Part shown: one piece after another, positions 17,120 through 25,262 of the stretch | How the letters are laid out: each line of letters starts with the position of its first letter | How positions within the stretch are numbered: the stretch's first letter is position 1 | NCBI GenBank assembly: GCA_965230345.1 | Contig: CBDDKR010000002.1 | Coordinates: forward strand, 744,001 to 808,000 | Length of the DNA: 64,000 nucleotides | Direction: 5' to 3' | From: JADKBO01 sp965230345 | Lineage (GTDB): Bacteria > Bacteroidota > Bacteroidia > Chitinophagales > Saprospiraceae | Translations under genes and position numbers: made by a program | The notes under the pieces: model-generated | Databases searched by the model: none | The model's input: only the letters and a program-made list of their open reading frames with translations | Told to the model about the DNA's origin: nothing

Positions 17120-19987
17120 TTAACCTTCCATATACTCTTCAATAGGAGGGCACACACAAATCAGATTCCTGTCGCCATGTGCATTATTGACTCTACCAAC
17201 CGATGCCCAAAATTTGGATCCTTCTTTCAGATACGACAAAGGATAGGCTGCTTTTTCCCTTGTATAAAAATGAGTCCACTCATCAGAGCTTAATTCTGCC
17301 AATGTATGCGGAGCATTAGTTAACACATTTTGATCTTTATCCATTTCTCCACGAGCAATTTCATCAATTTCTTCTTTAATAGAAATTAAAGCATCGCAAA
17401 ATCTATCCAATTCATCCTTGCTCTCACTTTCAGTTGGTTCAATCATTACTGTTCCAGCAACAGGGAAGGACAATGTAGGAGCATGAAATCCATAATCTAT
17501 AAGCCTCTTAGCAACATCTTCAGCTTCTATTCCTATTGCCTTATATGCCCTTAAGTCAACGATCATTTCATGTGCCGCTCGACCCGCTTCACCTGTATAC
17601 AAAATCTCATATGCCTCGCTCAATCTTTCTTTGATATAATTGGCATTCAGAATAGCGTACCTCGTCGCATTTAAAAGCCCATCACGTCCTAACATCTTGA
17701 TGTAGCCATAAGATATCAATAGAATACTCGCACTCCCCCAAGGTGCTGCGGACACGGCATGAGTTGCCATTTCTCCACCTGTTTTTACAACACTGTGCCC
17801 TGGAAGAAAGGGCTTTAATTTATCATTTACACAAATAGGCCCCATGCCTGGTCCTCCTCCTCCATGAGGAATAGCAAATGTTTTGTGTAGATTTAAATGA
17901 CAGACATCTGCTCCAATGATACCAGGACTAGTCAGCCCTACTTGGGCATTCATATTGGCCCCATCCATATAGACTAAACCTCCATTGTCATGAATTAAGT
18001 CACACATTTCTTTAATAGCTGTTTCAAACACACCATGTGTACTCGGGTAGGTTACCAAAAATGCAGCTAAGTTTTCTTTATGTTGTTCTACTTTAACCTT
18101 TAAGTCTTCTACATCAATGTTTCCTTTATCATCGCAAGCCACGACTACTACTTTCATCCCGGCCATTACCGCTGATGCTGGATTTGTTCCATGTGCAGAG
18201 GAAGGAATTATAGCAATATTTCTATGGTGATCATTGTGATGCTCATGGTATGCCTTTATGGCTAATAACCCAGCATATTCGCCTTGTGCTCCAGAATTTG
18301 GTTGTAAAGATGTCGCGGTAAAACCTGTAATTGTGCTCAAGTCTTTTGACAATTCTTCAAAAATCTTGTGATACCCCACCGCTTGCTCCTTAGGGGCAAA
18401 AGGGTGTAAATTAGCAAATTCTGGCCATGACACAGGAATTAACTCAGAAGCTGCATTCAATTTCATCGTGCACGATCCCAATGAAATCATAGAATGGGTA
18501 AGCGATAAATCTTTGTTTTCTAAGCTCTTTAGATACCTCATCATTTTTGACTCCGTATGGTGGCTCGAAAAGACAGGATGTGTACAAAACTCAGAATCTC
18601 TTGTCAACTCCGTAGTATAGGCCGAAGCCTCATCAATTTGTAGATCGCCATAAGATTTTCCTGTAATTGAAGATATACAATCTAAAACGTCATTAACATC
18701 TTCTTCTGTAGTTGTCTCATCTACACTTATACATACCTTTCCTTCAAAATATCCTAAATTGATTTCTTTGGATTCTGTAACTTCTTTGAGACGATCTATA
18801 TCTTCAAAATCAATGGTAATGGTGTCGTAATACGATTCGTTTACGACATCAATATCCATTGCTTTTAGTCCAGCAAATAATAACTGTGTCTTTTTGTGTA
18901 TTGTTGCCCCAATATGTTTTAATCCACTAGGACCATGATATACTGCGTACATACTCGCCATTATCGCAAGTAATGCCTGGGCCGTACAAATATTTGATGT
19001 AGCTTTTTCTCTTCTAATGTGTTGTTCCCTTGTTTGCAAAGCCATTCTCAATGCCTCATTTCCGTATCGGTCGATTGACATTCCAATGATTCGACCAGGA
19101 ATCAACCGCTTATACTCTTCTTTGCAAGCAAAATACGCTGCATGTGGTCCACCATAACCCATTGGTACGCCAAAACGTTGAGTATTTCCTACTACTGCAT
19201 CCGCTCCCCACTCACCTGGAGGAACAAGTTGTGTCAATGCCATAATATCAGCAATAGCACAAACCAAGATATCCTTTTCATGACACCTTTCTGTAAATTC
19301 CCTGTAGTTTTCTACAGACCCAATTGAATTAGGGTACTGAACCAAAACACCTATAAAGTCATCTGAATATTCAAAGGTCTTGTAATCACCAAATACAAGC
19401 TCAATGTTAATAGGTTTTGCTCGAGTTATTAAGATATCTTTGGTCTGTTCAAAGATGTATTGATCAACAAAAAATTTTGTCGCTGGATTCTTCTTTCTTT
19501 TTTTATTTCTAATACCTTCAAACATCGCCATAGTCTCTGCTGCAGCTGTACCTTCATCTAGAAGAGAAGCGTTCGCGATAGACATTCCTGTTAAATCAGA
19601 GACCATTGTTTGAAAATTGAGTAACGCTTCTAATCTTCCCTGAGCAATTTCTGCTTGATAAGGAGTATACTGCGTATACCAACCAGGATTTTGAAACACA
19701 TTTCTGAGTATCACTGATGGTGTTATTGTTCCATAATAACCATGACCAATGAAAGATCTAAACACCTTATTCAAAGAAGCCGTTTTCTTGAGGTCACTCA
19801 GGTATTCAAATTCCGTTTTACCTTGATCTATATCTAATTCACCTTCCATTCTAATATTATCTGGAATGGTTTCATGGATCAATGTATCCAAAGAATCAAC
19901 ACCTATTCTTTCCAACATTTTATCCAATTCAGAAGATGATATTCCGATATGTCTTCTCTCAAATGAATCTAAGTAATGTGGTTGCAT
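17120..19987 (-). CDS. gcvP: Glycine dehydrogenase (aminomethyl-transferring), P protein
   Basis: GcvP is the PLP-dependent decarboxylase of the glycine cleavage system, passing the aminomethyl group to lipoyl-GcvH. The 955-aa protein is the fused alpha-beta form. The PLP lysine is Lys702 in NLHKTFAIPHGGGGPGMG. The N terminus (DSFERRHIGIS) and SLGSCTMKLNAA also fit. Other cleavage genes (gcvT, gcvH) are not in the window. No glycine riboswitch is recognisable in the 270 bp upstream. A TACTTTTG promoter box lies 35 bp before the ATG. Confidence 0.97.
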   Translation of the reverse strand: MQPHYLDSFERRHIGISSSELDKMLERIGVDSLDTLIHETIPDNIRMEGELDIDQGKTEFEYLSDLKKTASLNKVFRSFIGHGYYGTITPSVILRNVFQNPGWYTQYTPYQAEIAQGRLEALLNFQTMVSDLTGMSIANASLLDEGTAAAETMAMFEGIRNKKRKKNPATKFFVDQYIFEQTKDILITRAKPINIELVFGDYKTFEYSDDFIGVLVQYPNSIGSVENYREFTERCHEKDILVCAIADIMALTQLVPPGEWGADAVVGNTQRFGVPMGYGGPHAAYFACKEEYKRLIPGRIIGMSIDRYGNEALRMALQTREQHIRREKATSNICTAQALLAIMASMYAVYHGPSGLKHIGATIHKKTQLLFAGLKAMDIDVVNESYYDTITIDFEDIDRLKEVTESKEINLGYFEGKVCISVDETTTEEDVNDVLDCISSITGKSYGDLQIDEASAYTTELTRDSEFCTHPVFSSHHTESKMMRYLKSLENKDLSLTHSMISLGSCTMKLNAASELIPVSWPEFANLHPFAPKEQAVGYHKIFEELSKDLSTITGFTATSLQPNSGAQGEYAGLLAIKAYHEHHNDHHRNIAIIPSSAHGTNPASAVMAGMKVVVVACDDKGNIDVEDLKVKVEQHKENLAAFLVTYPSTHGVFETAIKEMCDLIHDNGGLVYMDGANMNAQVGLTSPGIIGADVCHLNLHKTFAIPHGGGGPGMGPICVNDKLKPFLPGHSVVKTGGEMATHAVSAAPWGSASILLISYGYIKMLGRDGLLNATRYAILNANYIKERLSEAYEILYTGEAGRAAHEMIVDLRAYKAIGIEAEDVAKRLIDYGFHAPTLSFPVAGTVMIEPTESESKDELDRFCDALISIKEEIDEIARGEMDKDQNVLTNAPHTLAELSSDEWTHFYTREKAAYPLSYLKEGSKFWASVGRVNNAHGDRNLICVCPPIEEYMEG

Positions 19988-20021
19988 ATCCCTTATTTTG
20001 TAACGTATAAATGAATCTGTG

Positions 20022-20029
20022 CAAAAGTA
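20022..20029 (-). promoter_or_regulatory. Candidate -7 box for gcvP (TACTTTTG)
   Basis: Read on the minus strand, TACTTTTGCA matches the Bacteroidota -7 consensus and is 35 bp from the gcvP ATG. No good -33 element is seen 19 bp upstream. The box is identical to the one before purH. Confidence 0.45.
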
Positions 20030-20187
20030 AAAATCTTTTGAACTATTTGATGCTAATAGAACATAATTCTTGACGACAGAATTAGGAGGTATTTCTCTGA
20101 TTCAAATCCTAATATTTTACGCAGTATCCAGTTCCTAAATTAGGTTTTAATTTACACGGTACAATCGTACTCACTTATCATGAAAAT

Positions 20188-20212
20188 GGGTGTCCATTTT
20201 TTATGAACACCC
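20188..20212 (-). terminator. Hairpin terminator after the basic secreted protein gene
   Basis: The arms GGGTGTCCAT and ATGAACACCC pair at 9 of 10 positions (the tenth is G.U in the minus-strand RNA) around a 5-base T loop. The minus-strand sequence beyond is ATTTTC. It separates the 285-aa gene from gcvP. Confidence 0.6.
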
Positions 20213-20260
20213 TGCAAATTCGAATTACACATTAATTTTTCAAAGGAATTTTATTCCTCT

Positions 20261-21118
20261 TTAGTTGCGTCTAACTTTTTTCTTTTTAACCGTCTTCTTT
20301 TTCTTCACTGTAGTATTTCCATTCTTCTTTTTTACTGTGGTTTTCGTCTTTTTGGTTTTTACAGTTTTACTTCCATTCTTATTCTTGACTACCGTAGTTT
20401 TTCTTGTTGTAACCGTCACTGATTTTGTTCGCCTAGGTTTGTACACCTTATGCGCACGATGTACTCTTAAAACAGGTGCTCTATGATAATGAACATGGTA
20501 GTGTCGGCGCTTAGAAACATGAACATGATATGAATGTGCTCTCCATGGCTTCCAATACCTTGGATAGTAAGACCATCTCCAAGGAGATCTCCAAACTCTA
20601 TATCTCGGTCCATAAACGAATCTTACAGATGGCCAATACCAAACATTGACCACGACCCTTGTAACTTCTATTTCTACATTAGGTCCTCTACCATAAGACT
20701 TGGTTTGCTCATCAAAAGGTTCGACATAATATTCGTCTCCATACAAATCTTCGTCCCCAACAATTTGGACAATGGCTTGTTCTTTACCAGTTTTCTCTAG
20801 TTCTATAACAGCGACATCTTGGCTTTCGGATTTACTTACATCAACTTGCAATACGAAAGCGTGAACATCTCCTTCGGCATGATCTATAACCTTAATGTAA
20901 TCGACTTCACCATCTTCATTTAAATCTAGGTTATTAATATATTTATCTTCTTGATTTAGATTCTTCTCAAAATCCTCAATAGACTTCGATTCTTTAAATA
21001 AGTCCAAAGCTCCTTCTAAACTAAACTGATCTCCAATCTTATTCGGAACCTCTTGTCCAAAAATAGAAATGGCCAACAAAAAGGAAAAAACTGTAATAAT
21101 TGATTTTCTAGTAGTCAT
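20261..21118 (-). CDS. Secreted basic protein with EF-hand-like loop and Lys/Arg-rich tail
   Basis: The 285-aa protein has a signal peptide (MTTRKSIITVFSFLLAISIFGQ) and an N-terminal half with a calcium-loop-like stretch DLNEDGEVDYIKVID (about residues 64-78). An acidic linker follows. A middle part is very rich in Trp, Tyr, Arg and His (about residues 155-225). The tail of about 60 residues is almost all Lys, Thr, Val and Asn (KKTKTTVKKKNGNTTVKKKK). Similar proteins occur in Bacteroidota as unannotated exported proteins. The tail could bind nucleic acid or anionic polysaccharide, which is inference only. Confidence 0.75.
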   Translation of the reverse strand: MTTRKSIITVFSFLLAISIFGQEVPNKIGDQFSLEGALDLFKESKSIEDFEKNLNQEDKYINNLDLNEDGEVDYIKVIDHAEGDVHAFVLQVDVSKSESQDVAVIELEKTGKEQAIVQIVGDEDLYGDEYYVEPFDEQTKSYGRGPNVEIEVTRVVVNVWYWPSVRFVYGPRYRVWRSPWRWSYYPRYWKPWRAHSYHVHVSKRRHYHVHYHRAPVLRVHRAHKVYKPRRTKSVTVTTRKTTVVKNKNGSKTVKTKKTKTTVKKKNGNTTVKKKKTVKKKKVRRN

Positions 21119-21173
21119 CTTTTCTGTGTTTTGTGATTTGAAATTTAGACTACTGAAAGAATTAAAAGTTTAA

Positions 21174-22418
21174 TTAGTAATGCTCCAAAATAAATAATCT
21201 AAGCGCATTGAGTGCTTTTATTCCAGTGTATTCGATATTTTTTAATCTATCTTTTGAAGCATTAATTTTAAATGCATAATGATGTTCTTTATTCGCAACG
21301 CACATCCAAATCGTTCCCACTGGTTTCTCAGGCGTTCCTCCCGTAGGACCTGCAATTCCACTTACACTAATGGTTATATCTGAGTTTAGTACTTTTAAAG
21401 CTCCTGTCGCCATTTCAATGACCGTTTGTTCACTTACAGCGCCATATCTTTCAAGAGTTTTATGACTTACGCCCAAGATTTTGTTTTTAAGTTCATTGGT
21501 ATAAGACACAACACTTCCCAAATAATAGGAAGATGACCCAGAATCACTTGTTATGCTATAAGCAATATATCCACCACTACAACTTTCAGCAGTGGAAATC
21601 GTTAATTTCTTTTCATTACAAAGTGCCATCAAAGCCTGCGATAATGATGTTTCATCAACACCATAAACGACTTTACCTAACCCAGAAACCAATTCTTCTG
21701 TTAACCGATTGATGAAGGATATAGAATTGTCTGAATTTCCATGTGTTGATAGGCGAATTCTAACTCTTCCCAAACTTGGCAAATAGGCTATCTGGATACG
21801 ATCCAAGTGGTCTCCAAGAATTTTTCTTGTTTCCTCTTCAACTATGGTTTCTCCTACCCCAGCAGTTAAAATGGTTCTACTTACCAACTTGTTATTACTA
21901 GGAACTCTTTTTTCTATTTCAGGAAGCACGTGCTCTTCCATAATGTACTTCATCTCATAGGGGACTCCTGGCATAGAAACTATTTTTGTCCCATTAAATT
22001 CAAACAACATTCCTGGTGCAGTCCCCATGCTGTTGGATAACAACACAGCGTTGCTAGGCATATAACACTGTTCTTTATGTGCTGGCTTGATCGCAATGTT
22101 ATACTTCGTATATATTGATATGATATGTTCATAGGTGCTTTCGCTAAACTCCATAGTGACATTCATAAATTCAGCCAAACAAGACTTCGTTATATCATCC
22201 TTCGTCGGTCCAAGACCTCCTGTCATTAGAATATAATCGACCTTTCCTGAAAAAGCTTCTAAAGTTTGAAGTATTGAATTCCTTTCGTCCTGAATTGACC
22301 TCGTTTCAACGACCGACACACCCATATCAGATAGTTTTTTACCCATCCAAGCGGAATTCGTATCTACAACCTGACCTATCAAAATTTCGTCACCAATTGT
22401 GACTATAGCTATTCTCAT
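21174..22418 (-). CDS. cinA: CinA: nicotinamide-nucleotide amidohydrolase with N-terminal COG1058 domain
   Basis: The 414-aa protein joins a MoCF/COG1058 domain (residues 1-170: IAIVTIGDEILIGQVVDTN, MTGGLGPTKDDITK, MPGVPYEMKYI) to a CinA amidohydrolase domain (about 250-414: ISTAESCSGGYIAYSIT, VSGIAGPTGGTPEKPVGTIW). The family hydrolyses NMN and ADP-ribose in pyridine nucleotide salvage. It starts 27 bp after the permease gene, as the last gene of a three-gene operon. Confidence 0.93.
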   Translation of the reverse strand: MRIAIVTIGDEILIGQVVDTNSAWMGKKLSDMGVSVVETRSIQDERNSILQTLEAFSGKVDYILMTGGLGPTKDDITKSCLAEFMNVTMEFSESTYEHIISIYTKYNIAIKPAHKEQCYMPSNAVLLSNSMGTAPGMLFEFNGTKIVSMPGVPYEMKYIMEEHVLPEIEKRVPSNNKLVSRTILTAGVGETIVEEETRKILGDHLDRIQIAYLPSLGRVRIRLSTHGNSDNSISFINRLTEELVSGLGKVVYGVDETSLSQALMALCNEKKLTISTAESCSGGYIAYSITSDSGSSSYYLGSVVSYTNELKNKILGVSHKTLERYGAVSEQTVIEMATGALKVLNSDITISVSGIAGPTGGTPEKPVGTIWMCVANKEHHYAFKINASKDRLKNIEYTGIKALNALRLFILEHY

Positions 22419-22445
22419 TTAATCAAATATTGAATTAGACCATCT

Positions 22446-23663
22446 TTATGTAACTTCTCTATAAAGCATATCTGTTTTCACCTTTCTTGATGGGAAAATG
22501 GAGGCCAAAAAAGAAATAAATAATACTGTTATTGCGGATATAAAAAAGTCCGTCCACTTTAATTCAATTGGATAAGCATCAATCATAAAACCAGGAGGAA
22601 CTGAGATAATACCATATTGCTTTTGAATGACGAAAAATACAATTGCTAAAAAGACACCAACTATCATTCCTACCACACCGATCAATATGCCTAGGTACAT
22701 GAATATTTTTCTAACCTCAGATGAAGTAAATCCCATAGACATCAAAATCGAGATATCTTTTTTCTTATCAATTACAATCATCCATAGTGATCCAACCAAA
22801 TTAAATGAAATGATCAATATGGTTAATGCTACCAATAAAAAGGTAACCCACTTTTCTATATTCATTATTCTTAAGTAGGATTCCTCCTGTTCGTACCTGT
22901 TTTTAATAATTATATTTTCACCTAAGATTTGCTGCAATTCTTCGCGTAACCTAGATTCATTATGTCCTGGATTAGCCTTAATTTCCAAGTAGGAGACCGC
23001 ATTCTTTTTATCTAGTAATCTATTTACAAAGTTAAAATCACTTATTATGACTTGACTATCTTCATCATTATTTACAGAAAAAACTCCTTTCGCATAAAAA
23101 GACTTCATAACGTAGTCTCTGTCTAAAGGCCCTTTTTTCTTCCTCTTCGGCATGTAAATATTTATCGGAGTTAGCCCATCCGAAGGGTTGACAGACAATT
23201 TATTAAAAATGCCTATTCCCAATACTCCATAATTTATATTACCCTCTTTGATAATAAAATTACCTCGTACAATATTGGAATCTATTTCCGTAACATTTAT
23301 ATAATTTTCATCAACACCCTTGATAATCCCAGCTTCTTGTGATCCATCGTATTCAAACAAAGCCACTTCTTGAACAGATCTTGAAACTTCACCAATATGA
23401 TCGCTTTGCTTAACCTGATTCCATTGCATGGAATCTAATTCTAGGTACTGCCCCTTAATCGGATAAACCTTATAATCTGGATTATAGGAATTCACCATAT
23501 TAGAAATAATGGACTCGAATCCATTAAAAAAAGACATAGATATTATCATGACTGCTGTACCGATTGCCATTCCAGCAATTACAATCCACGTAATCCAATT
23601 GATTGCATTGGTGGATTTTTTACCGAAAAGGTATCTACGAGCTATATCTATGGAAAGATTCAT
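22446..23663 (-). CDS. LolC/LolE-like FtsX-family permease
   Basis: The 405-aa protein has an N-terminal membrane segment (WITWIVIAGMAIGTAVMIIS), a periplasmic core domain of about 220 residues and three C-terminal membrane segments (about 270-300, 320-350 and 375-395). The start MNLSIDIARRYLFGKKSTNA is typical of lipoprotein-releasing permeases. These work with a LolD ATPase to send lipoproteins to the outer membrane. No ATPase gene adjoins it, so the partner is encoded elsewhere. It lies 21 bp after the methyltransferase gene. Confidence 0.88.
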   Translation of the reverse strand: MNLSIDIARRYLFGKKSTNAINWITWIVIAGMAIGTAVMIISMSFFNGFESIISNMVNSYNPDYKVYPIKGQYLELDSMQWNQVKQSDHIGEVSRSVQEVALFEYDGSQEAGIIKGVDENYINVTEIDSNIVRGNFIIKEGNINYGVLGIGIFNKLSVNPSDGLTPINIYMPKRKKKGPLDRDYVMKSFYAKGVFSVNNDEDSQVIISDFNFVNRLLDKKNAVSYLEIKANPGHNESRLREELQQILGENIIIKNRYEQEESYLRIMNIEKWVTFLLVALTILIISFNLVGSLWMIVIDKKKDISILMSMGFTSSEVRKIFMYLGILIGVVGMIVGVFLAIVFFVIQKQYGIISVPPGFMIDAYPIELKWTDFFISAITVLFISFLASIFPSRKVKTDMLYREVT

Positions 23664-23684
23664 GGGGTGAAATTACAAAAGAGG

Positions 23685-24824
23685 TTAGATACTTTTCAAT
23701 AAGCGCTCTAGGTAGTGATAAGAAACTCCATAAGTCGCTTTTAACTCCTTAACTTCTTCTATTGGGTTTTCATGCGTAGATTGGCCTTTTACTGCTGTAA
23801 TCATTATGTTCTTTGCAGTATGTTCGCTGCTGATAAATTCTTGAATGGACGTTTTGTATCCCCTCGACTCTAACAATAAAGATCGTATAGTATCTGTGAC
23901 CATTTCAGCTTGTCTTTCTTTGAAAATCCCATGTTTTGTTATAGCATTTGTTTTGGACATGGCCTTTCGAACCTGTTTATGACAACATGGAGCAAGAACC
24001 ATGTATTTTGCTTCAGAATGAATTCCTTGAGCAATTGCCATATCCGTCGCTATATCGCAAGCATGAAGAGCTATCAATAAGTCTACATTTGGTATTTCTA
24101 ATTCTCCTATGTTACCCTGCACAAATGAAAGCCCAGTATAACCGCACTCTTTTGCGATGTTATTGCAGTGATCTACCAATTCCTTTCTGAGTTCATATCC
24201 TTTAATCTCAAGGTTCTTTTCGGGATATTTTGAATGAAGATATTCGTACATCGCAAAGGTAAGATAACCCTTACCACACCCCATATCTACGATTTTAGAA
24301 ATAGAATTATTCTTTATCAAGTGTTCTATCAGTTCAATAAACCGATTGATTTGTTTGAATTTCTTTTGACTTTGAGCATGAACCTTTCCTTCCTTTGTGG
24401 TTAATCCAAGAAGGTGAAGAAATCGAGTTTGAGGATGAATCAAATAGTTTTTGACTTTATTATGGGATTGAATTGGCTTCAAACGGATATTTTCCTTGCG
24501 AAACAAAACAGATAATTTTCCCTTTTTAGATTGTTTAACTTGATGAATTCCCTCAGAAGAAACTACATCCATAAAGAAAAAATCATTTTCCAATTGATCC
24601 AATATCTTCTTTTTAAAATCAGGAATTTCCCATACAGAAGTAAACTCTTGAGTCTTTGATTTTACCACATTCTTAAGTTGGATTCCATCGTTGACTAGAA
24701 AAGGATAAATGGTAGACTTCAACCATTTCTCACCTCTAGGTTTAGCCAGAACGATCTTAAATGAAGTCTTTGAATTAATCAAGTTTTCAACGGTTTGAAA
24801 AACCTTTATTAGTTGCTCTTCCAC
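23685..24824 (-). CDS. Class I SAM-dependent methyltransferase
   Basis: The 379-aa protein has a Rossmann methyltransferase core at about residues 165-330, with motif I KIVDMGCGKGYLTFAMYEYL and motif IV NVDLLIALHACDIATD. APCCHKQVRK then follows. The core resembles the Methyltransf_32 group found in both bacterial and eukaryotic proteins. About 160 residues precede the core and have no recognised domain. No signal peptide is present. The substrate is unknown; RNA or protein modification is possible. It is the first gene of an operon with the LolC/E-like permease and cinA. Confidence 0.85.
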   Translation of the reverse strand: MEEQLIKVFQTVENLINSKTSFKIVLAKPRGEKWLKSTIYPFLVNDGIQLKNVVKSKTQEFTSVWEIPDFKKKILDQLENDFFFMDVVSSEGIHQVKQSKKGKLSVLFRKENIRLKPIQSHNKVKNYLIHPQTRFLHLLGLTTKEGKVHAQSQKKFKQINRFIELIEHLIKNNSISKIVDMGCGKGYLTFAMYEYLHSKYPEKNLEIKGYELRKELVDHCNNIAKECGYTGLSFVQGNIGELEIPNVDLLIALHACDIATDMAIAQGIHSEAKYMVLAPCCHKQVRKAMSKTNAITKHGIFKERQAEMVTDTIRSLLLESRGYKTSIQEFISSEHTAKNIMITAVKGQSTHENPIEEVKELKATYGVSYHYLERLLKSI

Positions 24825-24844
24825 GTTATCTATTTTTCCAAATA

Positions 24845-24875
24845 CAAAGATATATGAGATCTTGTCGATAATAAA
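24845..24875 (-). promoter_or_regulatory. Candidate promoter of the methyltransferase-permease-cinA operon
   Basis: On the minus strand, TATCTTTG (24852-24845) matches the Bacteroidota -7 consensus exactly. A TTTA (24875-24872) sits 19 bp upstream, one base off the -33 TTTG. The box is 21 bp from the ATG at 24824. Confidence 0.55.
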
Positions 24876-25262
24876 ATATATAGGGTATCTATCTTCATAT
24901 GTTGTACTTCAAAAATTTCATTCATAAAACAGTATCAATTGCCTTTATATTGATTAAGTACTTTCGACGGACCTAAATCAAAATTCGCATTCGTAAATTT
25001 ACAAATGTCAAAAACCTTCCTTTACCAGGTTCATAATGGCCAAAACAGAAAGTGTACGATTTACACTAAAATATTGATATATTTACCAAATGATGAAAGT
25101 GGTTGAGCATGGCACACTGGTCAAGCTGCATAATATAATAAACACATTACCCTATCTAAGATGAGGAATACTTCTTGTTTGATTAGTATTACAAGCTTCT
25201 TAATAGTATGTTTTGATAAATCATTTCATTACAGATTCATTTTCAAAGAATACACGTAACAT
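24876..25262. other. Intergenic region between divergent genes
   Basis: This is the divergent spacer between the methyltransferase operon and the glycosidase pair. I see no gene, tRNA or strong hairpin. A 33-codon open run at 25161-25259 (MRNTSCLISITSFL) ends just before the glycosidase start and is not convincing. No clear promoter box is visible close to 25263. Confidence 0.5.

Noticed and set aside
19988..20187. Glycine riboswitch ahead of gcvP
   Set aside because: I could not find the tandem conserved cores of a glycine aptamer, and an ordinary promoter box 35 bp from the start explains the leader.
25161..25259. 33-codon frame just upstream of the GH63-like gene
   Set aside because: It has a hydrophobic start but no conserved feature, and it ends 3 bp before the next gene without any ribosome-binding support.
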